Shown: positions 13,396 to 26,548, numbered from the stretch's first letter. The stretch: DNA of 64,000 nt from Epiperipatus broadwayi (GCA_028023455.1 JAQFVV010000204.1:635501-699500); one strand, 5' to 3'. The notes: generated by a model not told the origin, from the letters alone. Made by a program: numbers and translations.

Positions 13396-14406
13396 GCATT
13401 TATAAGTAGGGGAAGCCCATGAATTGCTTAAGATTATTTATAATAAGCTAATTTATTTACTTATTTCTCTCTTGCTCACAGTAATAAATTATTGAGTCTT
13501 TTCTTCCTGAGCTAGATTTGTGGGATATGAGGTTTAGATTTAGTATATGAGCATTAGATGATGATGACTCCTGGGTTGGCATGATGAGGATATTCTTCAA
13601 AGTCCATGCACTATATTTTATTTAGTTTAGTCTCTATTAGATATTAAGTTTATAGTTGGAAATTACATTAATGGTATTAAGTGGTCCAAGCATTGGTGAT
13701 GATCAGCATGTTTAATATCCCAGCATTATTTTTTTGGTTGTATTCTTATGGATTAGCACTTAAGTGTGTGCATCCAAACTATAGTTTAAATAATTGTACA
13801 AGCTGGAAAAAGCTCAATCGTCTGATCTACAGGAGACCATTTCATATCCAGTCACAAGATTGTCTGTTGATTTATTTTTGATGGCTAATCATTCATGATG
13901 ATAAATAGTTATTTCTTTTGAGTATTCCTTATACTTTTAGGTAGTTCTGGTGAACTTATAGTTAGCTTGGCTGATCTCTCAGAGTTATCAATTATGCTCA
14001 TTTCTTTTGAGATTTTTTTTTAACTTGAAGATAAAAATACAATTTCTCAGATCCCTCATGGTTTAAACCCCAATTTTCTGTAGAGTTACAAATGGCTAAC
14101 CAATTTAAGGAAGTTGATGTTCACATACTGGTGGCCATCACCCCAGTATGACTGTATTTCCCCATAGCACTATAATATATTATAAAATCTTCTAATTCTA
14201 ATGATTATGTGTTGTACTGATCAGAATTGTATGTTCATCTAACAAGATTCAGAATCTAGGCAAAAGTTCCATAAATCCACTCATGCCCAATATACACAGG
14301 TCAGGAGCAATCATGTATTTAGCTCTGTCTACCCTTCTCTAAAACTATAACATTATAAACAACATTTCTGATGATAACAGATGATTTTTGTTCACTCCCA
14401 TTCCAG
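13396..14406. other. Non-coding DNA, slightly GC-richer
   Basis: No gene is supported. A 66-codon frame at 13,681-13,881 starts with GTG and resembles nothing known to me. A near-palindrome of 23 bp lies at about 14,126-14,148. Confidence 0.4.
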
Positions 14407-14443
14407 AGACACAGCAGAGAAACAAGAGATCTACAGGGAAAAG
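14407..14443 (+). CDS. Candidate small exon, unknown protein
   Basis: A 37-nt block is bordered by a strong acceptor (cactcccattccag) and a donor (aag|gtgata). One frame reads DTAEKQEIYREK and would join in phase to the candidate exon at 15,419 across an intron of about 1 kb. Evidence is limited to splice-like borders, local GC rise and hydrophilic content. Such patterns can arise by chance, and no family is recognised. Confidence 0.15.
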
Positions 14444-15418
14444 GTGATATTACTTAACTTTGAACCCCTAACAGGATATGATAGCTTATCATTATATTGA
14501 TATTTCACTAAGAATTATTTAGTAAAATGTAATAGACTGGCCTAAAACCAATAAAACCTGAATTATATATAATGCAACCTATTTAACAATGTGTATGCAT
14601 AAAACACTGAGACAAAAAACCATTAAATAATAATTATTTATGAAATGTTAATTATTTATTAATAATAATTAATGTGAAATCGAGTAAACAAGTAATGATT
14701 ATGTAAACTTAATAAATACAATGATGAATCTATTTACATGTCATAAAATTAGTAGAATCTGGGTTTCATGTAATTATTAGCAATGATCTGGGTATTCTGA
14801 TAGATTACATAAAATTAATAAAACAGAGATTATAATTATTAAAGAATATGCAAACAAAAGTTGAATAGACATATATAAAATGTAACAGATACGAAATATG
14901 ATGAGGCTTAATGTGCTAATGGGAGATATCAATTTTAACATTGATTTATAATTTGAATGCTATGATTAACTCAATGAGAAATAAATGACCTTAAGAAATA
15001 TAGATGAAATGGAGCTTTATTTTCATGAAGCTATATTTGAATTATAGTTTATTCTGACAATACATTTAAACATATTTATAAATATTAGAAGATTTATTCA
15101 GTCAGTAATTATATTTCATCAGTCATTTGGAAAGAAAAGCAGTTATTTGCATATTTAATCAAATCATTCTGATTTGAAAGAGTTTACTGAATGTTGTTTA
15201 CTAGTGTACCAAAAGATTATTTTAATGAGATGGTAGTTAGCTTAAATAAGCTTTAAAATGACATTTCTAACATATAAAATAATAGAAAGGAAGAAGGATG
15301 GTGTACAAAAATCACAGCATTATGACTTACAGATAAATAATCGGGCAATATAAAATATTAATTATGAGTTGCAGTGCTGACTTAAATGATAACATTAGAA
15401 ATATTAAGTCCACTTTAG

Positions 15419-15493
15419 GATGAGAAGCTTCATCAATTATGTGAATGTGAGAAATCTGCCTGCACTTGTGACAGGGCAGTATTTGAAGAAATG
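15419..15493 (+). CDS. Candidate 75-nt exon encoding a Cys-rich segment
   Basis: The block sits between an acceptor (gtccactttag) and a near-consensus donor (atg|gtaaga) and is exactly 25 codons. Phase 0 reads DEKLHQLCECEK followed by SACTCDRAVFEEM. The A-C-x-C-D-R run loosely recalls the second active-site segment of secreted phospholipase A2, but the expected downstream Cys is absent and one position is disallowed by the usual signature. A second frame is also open across the block, which weakens the case. It could be an exon of a gene with long introns, a fossil exon, or chance. Confidence 0.22.
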
Positions 15494-16656
15494 GTAAGAA
15501 TTCCATGGTTCAGATTTTTCGATGTTATTCCATGCAGAGCCTAACTATAACCTGACATTATCCTGAAGTCAGTGCCTCCAAAGTCTATTTTGAGATATGT
15601 CATAAGAAAATGATCCAGAACCTCCAGGTATTAAATTTGACAAAGCAAAGAATATGCAGTTTGTAATGCTATCAAGAGTAAGCAATGCTAATATGATTCA
15701 GTCTTGAATGACACTGATGTGTTAACTAAGACACTCGTAAATTAATAATATCTAGCAATAATGACATGACAAAATTTAATCCATCCCTAAAGGTATACAA
15801 TAATCTTAAATATTAATTAGAAAGTCAAACTATAAAAGAGAGGAAATATGTAGTTTCTTTCATTAAACCAAATATAAGTACGCTTAACAAATAAATAATT
15901 ACATAATACAAGTATAACGCTGGATGGCATGATAAGAAAATGACTAATTATGAAGAAAGATAAGGCCATTGAGTTTACTTTAAAGAATATTAAAATTAAC
16001 TAAATCCAGAGTGTTAATATGGTAATAAATTGATATCTTAAATATGACAGTGTATAATCTGCCATTAAGCAAATAGAACAATTTAGTAATATTATTCAAT
16101 CAAGTGAAACTTAGTTTGGTAAGAAAACTTACATTTAAATATTTGCTATCCCATAATATTAGAATGGAGAATTAAAATAAGATCGGTTCACCAGATTGAA
16201 TCATTACCATATTAAATCAAATATAATCAGGCACAAAATTATAATAAGTGAAATTAAAAATTTGCCACATTTAAAATAGTAAGAGAGAAATAGTGTGAAA
16301 CCCAATAAATACATTTAAAGAATAAATTTATAGATTTGTGCATTATATTTTACAGAGAGAGTCATTAATTTAATAAAATTATTGATAATCTGCACTGCAC
16401 CATTAATTATTAAATAGACAGAGAGTTACATTATAACTTAAACAGATTAAGATTACATAAGTGAAGGTTTCAAAGAGTTCATGTTAGCAGCATGGATGGG
16501 ATTATCTTCTGTTACTTGAAGACTTGATGGCCATATGGGTTGATTTATGTAGAAATAATATATAGAAACCATGGTAGGCAATACAGAGTTCAGAAAAATA
16601 ATGGTTGGCATCTTTGTAGAATTAGTTTAGCATTTAATTAATGCAGTCCTTGAGTG

Positions 16657-16755
16657 GTGGTGGCATAGTAGCATAGTGGTATGGAGATGATATTGAAAAG
16701 AACATGAAAGCAAATTCCCCCCCCCCCTACTCAGAAGTCATGATTCAAAATTTTG
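16657..16755 (+). mobile_element. Possible degraded tRNA-derived SINE
   Basis: A good A-box match (tagcatagtgg, about 16,669-16,679) is followed about 70 bp later by a weak B-box-like sequence (tgattcaaaattt). A C run has expanded between them. No tail or target-site duplication is clear. Confidence 0.22.
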
Positions 16756-17355
16756 AATGGCATGGATTCATTCAGCAACAATTTCTAAAATAAAAGCAAA
16801 GACTGATAGCATAGAATTTTGGCTGTATTATATAACAACAAAACTTTCTAAAAACTTCTATTACCTTGCTGCTGGAGGGGCCTGGATATGCACTACCTGG
16901 CCAGGCTGCACTTATCCTTTGTTTGAGATTTACCTTTCAAAAATGACAATGAGATAAGTTCTGGAGAATATTGTTTTAATCTATTTTGATATTGGAAATA
17001 GATTCAAGAGATATAATTTCCATTAGCATTAGGATTTCTAAAAGAAATCTAATTTAATAACGGGATTTTAAAGTAAACAGGGTATATTCTTTTGTTTATA
17101 ATTTTGAGCTATGTTAATTACTCTCCAGAACCTTCTCTGGTATTGCGTCAGCTTAATAATAAAATATACAAATTATATAAATTATAAAATACAAAATATA
17201 TTTAGTAAACTGAATATTATTTACAAATTTTTTGTATCTGTAATACATACACACATATACACAATTATTTGAGGTGATGGAAATTTTAAATATTTCCAAA
17301 TTAAAACTAATAAACATTCTTTATTCAAAATAACCGTTTAAAGCTTATAAAAAGT

Positions 17356-17465
17356 GGGGTAATCGCATGTATATGTGTGCTGGCACTTCTTGGTGATTAA
17401 ACAAGTGCATAGATGGGATTGAACTCCTGGTTTAAGGTTTCTAATATCACCAAACAGTGAAGCAA
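17356..17465 (-). mobile_element. Possible tRNA-derived SINE fragment
   Basis: Read on the minus strand, the segment contains an excellent B box (gttcaatccc, around 17,410-17,420) preceded by a weaker A-box-like sequence (ttcactgtttggt). The downstream part (tgcacttgtttaatcacc) recalls the body of tRNA-derived SINEs. No 3' tail or target-site duplication is evident. It is not a tRNA gene because the arms do not pair. Confidence 0.3.
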
Positions 17466-18123
17466 AAATATATATGACTAATTTTACTGCTTCAATATTA
17501 ACCTTTTTTAAAGTACCATGTCAGTTATAAGTTTGTAAAATAAATAATTTTAGCTGCTCTTAATTGAGGACTGTTTTCTAACAATTCCAAAACTCCATGT
17601 TTTCTCATATTGCATATGGCAATATATGTTTTTTATTTTTACAAATGAAGCAATATTTTGCTGTTCCTTACACCAATTGCATTTTATTTATATTCTTCAT
17701 TTCTATAATTTGAGAATTTATAATGTTTTTATCTAATACAATACCTTTTTCAGGTGATACATAATATCACATTTTTTTCATTTTCAGCAATATTTGCATC
17801 TATGTATTTTTTGAAAATGTATATAGCATTATAGCTAAAAATATTTGGATAATGGTTGGATCTCTACTATTAGGTTCAAATTGTTTTAGTGATTTTGCCT
17901 TGTGTTCATAGTTTTATGGAAATATCTTGTACTCAGATTATTTTCTCTGACAAGGATAAACAACATACTTTGAAGTTATTGGCCCATAAGATTTATTGCA
18001 GATGATTTATCAAAAACTTTGAATGGAATAAAATAATGGTAAAGTATTATGAAATGTATAATCTCTAACTTTTAATTATAGTTGATAATATCTGGTAAAA
18101 TAAAAATACACACAGAAAAGATG

Positions 18124-18663
18124 GCCACTCTTATCTTTGTAAAAGTCACTATCTTGTGTTGTGATTGGAGAGGTCCTTCTGTTGGTAATTAAAGATATTG
18201 ATTGTCTATTATGACTTTCAAGGGGCATATGATTTATATTAAAGCCTGTCTTAAAAGTATTTACATATACTTCCTGTGTTTAATAAATAATTACAACTTT
18301 ACAATAGTTTATATATTTCAAGTATAAAGATTGTAATATTAACTCATTGTAAATCATAAGATTTTGTGAATGTTAATTTGTAAAAGGAAATAGTGGATTT
18401 AAATGGTGGAGAGAATAACAGCTTCACACTCCCAAATCAAGGTGCTTTAGAATGGCCTATATAAGTGGAAAGTTTGGTTAAATATAAGACAGCCACTCTT
18501 ATCTTTATAAAAGTTGCTATCTGGTGGCATGGTTTGAGAGGTCCCTCTATTGGCAATTAAATTATTGATTATTATAAATTTCAAGGTGCATATATTTTAG
18601 GTTAAAGCCTGTCTTAAAAGTATTTATATATACTTCCTATGCACTTAATAAATAATTACAACT
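18124..18663. repeat. Direct repeat: two ~174-bp modules 367 bp apart
   Basis: Module 1 (18,124-18,297) and module 2 (18,491-18,663) are similar from end to end. Both begin gccactcttatcttt, share ttaaagcctgtcttaaaag and end aataaataattacaact. The 193 bp between them has no counterpart before the first module. They may be two insertions of one short non-autonomous element, or an old segmental duplication. No terminal inverted repeats or coding content are seen. Confidence 0.6.
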
Positions 18664-21600
18664 CTAAAAAATAAAATAACAATATTGCAAGTAAAGAAAA
18701 ATAATAATAAATAGAAATAAACAAAAGTAAAAAAATCAAAATAAATTTTTTTATTTTAGACTTGAGGAACAGATTTTAACAAATAAAAAATATTCCACAA
18801 AAATAGTTTTATTTCATATATATTTTAATGAAACATAAATTCTTTTTCTTATATTATATTTATGTTGTAATAACATCTCACAAGAACATAACTTTATTGT
18901 TTTTATTATTGTATTATTTATAATAATTTTTTCATGATTATTATCAATATTCAAAATGTAATTTGTCACTAATCCATAAAATGTTGTTTTGCTTATGAAT
19001 ATCTATTGTCAGTACAATCTTATTATTCTTATCTACAATATTTTCAAAATTAATAACTTATTTTGCTTTTCCATTTAAAATTGTGGTCTGTTGTTTATTC
19101 CATTAATATATTTTTTGAAAAAAAATGTTACATTTTCTTTTTTCCCTTAAAAGATAGAAAAGTAATATTTTCAATAGTTTGATTATTTTATAATATCAAA
19201 ATTTCCTTTTTTAAATATTTTGATTTATGTATTTGCAAACATTCCATGTAATATATTAACCATATTTAATCATAAACTTGTTTTTTTAAAAACAATCTTA
19301 CCTTTAAGTATAAAATTCATATCTTTACAACATAGGTTTAATATCTCTTCTAAATTATTTTCAGTTATGAAATTCTTATTTTTATACATGTTCTCATGGC
19401 CTATTCTATCGCATTTCTTATATCAATATCTATTTTCATAATGTAATAGAATAATAAGCATAATAATATTTGTATTTTGATGAATTTATTTTTTAAAAAA
19501 TTAAATATTGTAAAAAATGAAGCAGAATATAATGGAATAAATAAATTATTAGAAGATAGAAGTACAAATTTGAGTAAAAAAAAGAAACTTTCTTCAATTT
19601 TAGAATAAAAAATAATATAATAATATTTATATTAATTAACCATAAATATATTGATAAAATGTAAAATAATCATGCATTTTAAACCATTGTGTGAAAAGAA
19701 AATTAATTTAAATAATATTGTATATAAGAAAATAATATAATTAATAGTATGGATAATATGAATTAATAAAATAGATTGCATAGATTGTAAAGGTAATGAC
19801 AATGTAAATTATAATGGCAGTACAAAGACTATGATTAATTAAAATTAAGCAACATTTAGAAACTAAGAATATTTTAAACATTATAATCATGTTAGTAGGA
19901 TGCTTCAAAATGTTTAGTCTTATCAAGAAAAGTTTACTAAAGCGCTAAATATATAGGGAAAAATATTGTTTTAAACAAAATAAATAAAATGAAAATGAAG
20001 AGTAGATTATTTTAATGGATTTATTTTGCAAAAATAAGGATAATTCGTTTATGCTTAGAAATTACAGTGAAGATATAAGTAGGAATTAAAAAGTAAATGT
20101 TTTAATTTTAAAATATATTTTGAAAGAGTAAGAGAGGATACAAATTTTTTAATATCAAAATCAGTATTTTTTTTTCAATTTTAAATAGTCACAGCATGGA
20201 ATGATCACATTTCATATTTTCATTTTTTTATATTTAAATATCATAATGACCATATAAAAGTAGTTTAAACATTGCTATTTATAAATAATATGTCTTATAA
20301 GTTTAATAAAATAAAGAAGATTTAAAAAGAAGACTACGAATGAAAAACTTAGAAATGTATATCATAAATAGTTTTTACAAAATTAACATCATGGCTATTC
20401 ATAATAATTTACCACCTGTATAATTGATTACAAATATTAATTTATAATACATGACTCACTGATGAATGGGATGAGTATTTGTTTCAGTTAAGAAATAATG
20501 TTGTCCAACTGCAAACTGATATACAACAGCTTGAGTATTAATAAGAAGCAGTTGTCTTTTGATTAGGGATAACTTGAACAGTTTACTGTTGTTTTCTTTT
20601 AACTGCAGAATCAGTTCGATTTACGTTGAAACACTATGACTGTAGATTTAACTTCCTTTAAAACAGAATCTCCATTTATAAAATAATTTTCCATTTATAT
20701 ATAAACACAATGTAACAAACAAAATGTACTTCATTATTATATAAAATCTTCTATATTAATACAAATATTTAACATATAATTTACGAATTATCATTTTATT
20801 ACTTTGGTTCATATAATATTGAAATTAAATTACATGTAATGATTACTAGTGTTTGATTTTATTCATTTATCATTTTTTCCCATTCTTTAAATAAATATTT
20901 TATTATAAATTAATAGCATTTGTTGATAATTATTGATCATTTATGAAAAATATTTGAATCAAAATTTTATATAATTTGTCTTTCTTATAAAATTTAAAGT
21001 ATACTTTTATTTCTATTTATTTTAAATAAATCTTTTTCTAATGATATAAAATAGCTAAATTCATTCTTTATATATATATATTATTCTTTATAATAGCGGT
21101 TACAACATGTTAACATTCAATACAGTACAAAAAGAAAAAAAAAAGATTTGCCTTTCTTATAGAAAATAGTTTTCTTTTATTTATTGCTTCTATCATTATT
21201 TTTAGAAAAAGTGATTGGATTTAATTGGCAATATAAAACAAAAAACAAATATGAAAGTATAAAATGATAATAATAAACAAAATTACTCACAGGTGGGATT
21301 CTTAAAACAATCTGCAAATTGATGAAAATAGTTTTAGTATTAACACAATTTATTAAATTTAAAATTTTTATTAATATAATTTAACTAGTAAGCGAGTGAT
21401 AAAATTGAATACTTAATTTCAGCGTATTGAATCATAGAAATGAAATAAATCAAAATGGAATGTTATATAATGTGTGATTAATTTAGTTTTATATTCTTTG
21501 TATATCTTACTTTTTGATAATTCTTACTGGTCATTTGAGATAAATTTCGAACTTTTTATCTTAATAAGTAAAACTATTCTACATTTTATTTTTACAAGTT

Positions 21601-22809
21601 TCAAATTATTTCTCAGAAATATAAGTTTAAAAACATAAAACATTCTTAAATGTAATATTTCAACTTTGGAGATATAGATAAAATTAATAAACTGAAACAA
21701 ATAATTAGAAAGGTAGCCTTCATTATTTCATTTCTAGTGATAAATATGTATTTGGAATAAAATAAAATTTACTTGAATTTCACATCTAAAATCAAAATGG
21801 AATTTTAAATTCACATATTAAAAATTAAAATTTTATTTATAATTATTTTAAAAATGACAAAAATTAACTGCTATAATTGGTATAAAAGTGTTCCCTTTCT
21901 ATTCAATTACAACTTTTTGCTCTACATTATTACATTTTTCTTAATTTGTTGTCTTACAAAAACAAATATTTTAAAATAAAATGTAAATACCATATTCTTA
22001 TTAAAAATACATATTTCACAAATATTTTGCTAAAAATTATTATAAATAATAAACAAAGTATGAAGAATATATGACTTTAATTTTCAATATTTGATAAGGT
22101 GAGATTTCACCAATATAGTGACTATTTTGAGAACAAAAAGTTTGCCAAGTATTAGGTTATCTATCTTAATATTTTTTAAATAACTAAATAAATATATATT
22201 CATTTTTGTTTTAACTATAAAATGAATATAAAAGTAGCAAATGAATGCTTAAAAAATACCATAAATAAATAAAATTTAAGTCAAGCTACTGAACACAGTA
22301 CTAGCTAATATGAAAATTGTCATTTTTATTAGTGGAAAGAATATAAACCATTAATATTACATTTAGAATTAGAAGTTGGTATATGATTTTTCATAAAAAT
22401 CTTAAAAACCAACTCTTTAATATCATTTATATTACATAGTAAAGTGATTGCCTTAAATTATTTTAAAAACATTATTAATTTACTATATCATTTTTTATTA
22501 CATTCAAATATCAGCCTTTCAAGCTAATTGTGCATACGCTTTTGCGCGAGTTAATAATAATAAATGAATACTTTCTCTCCAATACAAGATATAGTATTTA
22601 TGCAGGAATAAAATGAATCCACTTATTCCTACAACTTAAATGCTTATATATGAGCAAATCTGAAGTACTAAGACTCCCAACAAAAGAGCTATTATAGGTT
22701 TATGGAAAAAACTTGCTTCACCCCTGGAATTGTTAATTACTAGTAATTGCTAATTCTTAGTAACATCAAAAGGTAAAGTTTATATCTATTTTGTGGATAT
22801 TATCTCTTT
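18664..22809. other. AT-rich non-coding DNA
   Basis: Long featureless A/T-rich sequence. The only item worth separate note is the candidate mini-intron around 20.5 kb, listed next. Open frames near 19,220 and 19,741 look like chance frames. Confidence 0.55.
20475..20639 (+). CDS. Candidate terminal exons with a 74-bp intron
   Basis: A short hydrophilic frame (YLFQLRNNVVQLQTDIQQLE, 20,475-20,534) resembles coiled-coil sequence. It meets a GT donor at 20,535. A strong acceptor (gttttcttttaactgcag) ends at 20,608. Removing this 74-bp GT-AG segment keeps the frame and adds ISSIYVETL before a TGA at 20,637-20,639. No in-frame ATG or good upstream acceptor supports the 5' side, so this may be a fossil or coincidence. 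Confidence 0.18.
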
Positions 22810-22819
22810 GTTTCTATTC

Positions 22820-22855
<36 letters not shown>

Positions 22856-22863
22856 TGAATAGA

Positions 22864-22866
<3 letters not shown>
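22810..22866. repeat. Palindrome with a (TA)n centre
   Basis: The 12-bp arms gtttctattcat (22,810-22,821) and atgaatagaaac (22,855-22,866) are perfect inverted copies around about 16 TA units. A second (TA)n run (about 22,867-22,902) follows at once. The same design recurs at 53,670-53,739. Confidence 0.8.
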
Positions 22867-22902
<36 letters not shown>

Positions 22903-22906
<4 letters not shown>

Positions 22907-23040
22907 TTAAAAGCCAGTCAACACTTTGACAACACCAATATCAGCAGTAACTGTCAATTAATCTTAAACTTGACTGCAGTTTGAGATTGTCGATTGTTAT
23001 TGATATTGGGGGTGTGTGAGTGTTGGTTGGTTTTAATGAT
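22903..23040. mobile_element. 138-bp fold-back element (MITE- or hairpin-like)
   Basis: The ends atcattaaaagccagtcaac and (inverted) atcattaaaaccaaccaac match, and imperfect complementarity continues inwards through caatatca to a short inner stem (aaact/agttt). Almost the whole unit can fold into one hairpin. It lies beside (TA)n, which would suit a TA-targeting MITE. Without other copies, a hairpin RNA source or a simple inverted duplication cannot be excluded. Confidence 0.5.
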
Positions 23041-23488
23041 TATTTACAAACCCACTTAGCTTTGAGCATTATCATATATATATATATATAATGTTAACAA
23101 AGTACATACTTATGTTATATTTATTTATTTAATATTTACATATTGAAAAGTTTATTTTAAGACAAGATTATTTAAAAATGAGTTGATTACAAACTATCTT
23201 GTTAATTGACATTAAGTTGATACAAATAAGACTTTTAAAAAATTAATTTCAAATTAAGTGTTGCAAATCTATATAATAGAAACTGAGTTATCATGTTAGA
23301 TGTGATATTAATTGATTTCTTCAACAGGCAATGACAATAAGTTTGATTGAGAGGAACTTGTGCCCTGCAAAAGGTTAATTGATTTTTCATCAAATATTGC
23401 CACATCTTCCATAGTAAGTTTTTATAACTTTCTATAGAGAGTGAAAATATATAACATTAGTAGATTTCATATATATACACACACACAC

Positions 23489-26215
23489 ACCTGGGTCTCA
23501 TTTTACACGACAGATAGGGTCCTCAGAAAACACATGCAAAAAAAATCACACAAAAATAGACATAACTTACCTTGAAAAAGGGGGGATACAGACTGTGATT
23601 TTTCAAAAATCGCATAAAAGCAAAGCAGCAATGTAAAATTACTTTAAAATTCGCGCAAAAAATAAGGAAATAAAATATGACTAATAAAAAATTTCAAATT
23701 TGAAAAAAATTGATACAAGACAAACTTTTTTTAACTGTAATATTTAATTTTATTCAAAACAATATATTTTTATGCATGTTTTAATTATTATCACTACTTG
23801 CCGATAAACAGGTTCATTTGCAAACTGGTAAAAAATCAGATTTTTCACAAGAGGAAATACAACTAGCACCAACTTCACTCTCATGTTGTGTTAATGGTTT
23901 TCTGGTGACAACATAATTAATAATTAATCTTTGAGATGATGATTTTATTAATTGTTTATGAAGCTCGTGATATCCAGACATACAACCATTTAGCCCTCTT
24001 TGGAATTTAAGAGCACGTTCGTGATTAGTGTCATTAATAAGAAAATAATTTGCCAACTGATTAGAAAGTTGAAGACCTTCTCGAATCATTTTTGCAGTGA
24101 AAGGAACAGGTTCCACTTCTGTTTCATTATCATTTTCTACATTTTCTTCTGCATCTAAACTTATTGCAATAATATCAGTGTCATTTAAGACATTATCCTC
24201 AAGCAATTCATCGATATCATTCTGGCTAAAAGAATCAAAACCTTCTCCACCAATATCATATGCCAAAGTAATTATTTCATCTGATAATGCCGATGTTTGA
24301 ATAACTGCACTGCTTTCAAGACATGTAGGCCAAACCTTTTTCCAACAGGCATTTAAAGTGTGGTTTTATTTGAGTAACAGCAAATGCAACGTGATTTATA
24401 CAGTCAAAGATTGAGATTTTTTTCCAAGCATCAGTTACTGCTATTGATTCATTTTCTAGTTTATCTAATATAAATTGAAAACTGTGTTTAATGTAATATT
24501 GTTTAAAAGTTGCAATTATGTCTTGATCTAATGGCTGAATAATGCTTGTTGTATTAGGTGGAAAAAACATAACCTTTACATTTGGATGTTCTAATTGTGG
24601 ATGACCTGGTACGTTGTCAACAAGTAATCAAATTTTGAAATCGAGATCTTTTTGCTTTATATACGTTTCCACTTCTAGTAAAAAGCAATTATTAAACCAG
24701 TCAGTAAATATTGCAGTTGTCACCCAAGCCTTTGTATTAGCCACCTAGTGTACCTGCAGTTTTTTTTATTTTTACCTTTTAAAGTTCATGGTCTTAAAGA
24801 TCTGTTTACCATGAGAAGTTTCAGCACCCAATCTCCCAATGCATTGTTACAAAGCAACAATGTTATTCGATCTTTGCTTGCTTTAAATCCACTGGATTTT
24901 TTCTCTGACTTTGTGATATAAGTTCAACTAGGCATTTTTTCCAGAATAGTCCTGTTTCATCAGCATTAAATACTTGGTGTGGGCAATATCCACCACATTC
25001 AATAACTTTTGCTAATTCTTCAGAAAAAATTTTGGTAGCTTTTTCATCTGCCGATGCAACCTCACCCGTAATCTTCACATTATGTAGTGCATTCCTTTTT
25101 AAAAACCTGGTTAACCATCCTTTGCTAGCCAAAAATTCCTTATTAGTCTGAGAAGCAGTAGTAGATGGTTTGGATATGTTTATTTGTTCATAAAACTTAA
25201 GAGCTTTTCATCAAATTAAATAACTGCTTAAAGGAATTCTTCTTTGAGATAATTCTTCAATCCAGATTATAAGTGCTCATTCCATTTTTTTTAATAAATC
25301 ATCTCTTGAATATCATGATAATTTGGCATTTAATTTTGTGCCAAAAATGACAGATTTTCTTATTGCATCTTCATTTTTTTTAATTGTTCTAATAGTCGAC
25401 TCACTCAAACTAAAATGTTTTCCAATCGCTGTCAATCCTTCCCCTGTTGCTAAGCGATCTAAAATAGAAATTTTTGTTTCCAATGAAATTCCTTTTCTTG
25501 GATGTTTTTTCCTCTCCATTAGAGTAAACTAAAAGTTAAAAAAAAATAAGAACTTAGACTTATGATAATAAAAAGACATTTATTCACCACTTCTGGGAAA
25601 AATTTAATTAAAACTAACAACTAAAAATTAAATTCTTATTTTTGTCTTTAATTTTTTAATTTTCAATTCCGTTTAAAAATCAAATTTTGTTTCACATCAC
25701 ATTAATTTCAGATCACCTTAAGTAATTTTTAAATTGTTAATTACAATTAAAAATCAGATTTTAATTTTTAATTGTCAAATTTAATTGTGCCTACTGCTAT
25801 TACTCACCTTTTAAAACTAAACTTGTGGACACTAAATGATTAATAATTGATTACATTCTTTTTTAAAAAGCAAAAACAGAATGTGATTTAAAATGCAAAA
25901 TTAATATGCACAATGTTTGAACAAATTTACATTATAATCTTGGGAAATTTAATGTGGGTATATATAAAATGTGGAAATCATGATTTTAATTTCATTATTG
26001 CATAAAATCTTACTATTATAAAGCACTGAAAATATTGAAATTACTAAGATGAAAGTCAAATTCCAATAATGTGATATTATTTTCAATATGACTTAAGTGC
26101 GTGAAATTTATTATTTAAAGTAATAGCGCATTATCGGAGTTCGACTTTCAAAGAAACATGAATCGCGTAACTTCAAAATCGCATTAAATAAATCCACATA
26201 AAATGAGATCCAGGT
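23489..26215 (-). mobile_element. Near full-length pogo/Tigger-like DNA transposon, copy T1
   Basis: The 2.7-kb element has terminal inverted repeats: left acctgggtctcatttta, right inverted acctggatctcatttta. Subterminal words containing GCGATT are repeated near both ends. It carries one transposase-like gene on the minus strand, broken by mutations. Mammalian Tigger termini also contain a CTCGTTTTA-like core, consistent with this family. TA target duplication is typical of the superfamily; the right flank is TA-rich and the left flank is a CA run, so it cannot be confirmed. Two deleted relatives lie in the window at 12,495-13,395 and 55,142-56,460. Confidence 0.85.
23814..25519 (-). pseudogene. 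Tigger/CENP-B-like transposase (broken)
   Basis: The gene starts with ATG at 25,517-25,519 (MERKKHPRKG...). Residues 1-68 form a CENP-B/psq-type helix-turn-helix with TAIGKHFSLSESTIRTIKK. At 24,863-25,132 come the second DNA-binding portion (GWLTRFLKRN) and FNADETGLFWKK, which carries the first catalytic Asp. LLVDNVPGHP near 24,620 carries the second, and IIQPLDQD near 24,530 the third, so the DDD triad of the DDE_1 superfamily is visible. An acidic C-terminal tail (24,266-23,814) follows. Breaks: several interruptions between 25,313 and 25,132, a TGA just before LLVDN and a frameshift near 24,325. It once cut and joined its own termini in the nucleus and is now non-functional. Confidence 0.85.
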
Positions 26216-26235
26216 GTATATATATATGTAAACAC

Positions 26236-26548
26236 ACTTGGGATATCTGCTTGTAGCAGTGAAAATTTGGAATAATTTTGATATATATAATCATTAAAAG
26301 TATAAATCTAAACTAATCAATAAATAATCAAAATAACCTCAAATTCTCAACTCAATCAAACTCACCAAAATAACCAATGTTTTTATTGCCACAAGTAGAT
26401 TTCTCCAGTGTGAAGAACTATAAAATAACAAAATATTTTGGAGTTTTTACAATTGAAAAGTCTGCTTGTAGCAATGGAACCATTAGTTGCATTTTAGAGT
26501 TTATTTTTTGACTGTCTTGGTGCAGTTTTAAATTTGGGGTAATTTTGA

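Larger units (their letters stand above)
15494..18123. other. Non-coding DNA with possible SINE relics
   Basis: Apart from the two weak SINE-like segments listed separately, nothing can be assigned. A run of about 13 C residues lies at 16,720-16,732, unusual in this composition. A 66-codon frame at 16,757-16,957 has no recognisable content. Confidence 0.4.

Noticed and set aside
13681-13881. 66-codon frame with a hydrophobic stretch
   Set aside because: GTG start, no homology features, length expected by chance in this composition.
16757-16957. 66-codon plus-strand frame
   Set aside because: No recognisable motif; adjoining sequence is a SINE-like relic and C run.
24097-24300. Plus-strand open frame of 67 codons
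   Set aside because: Antisense shadow of the acidic transposase tail.
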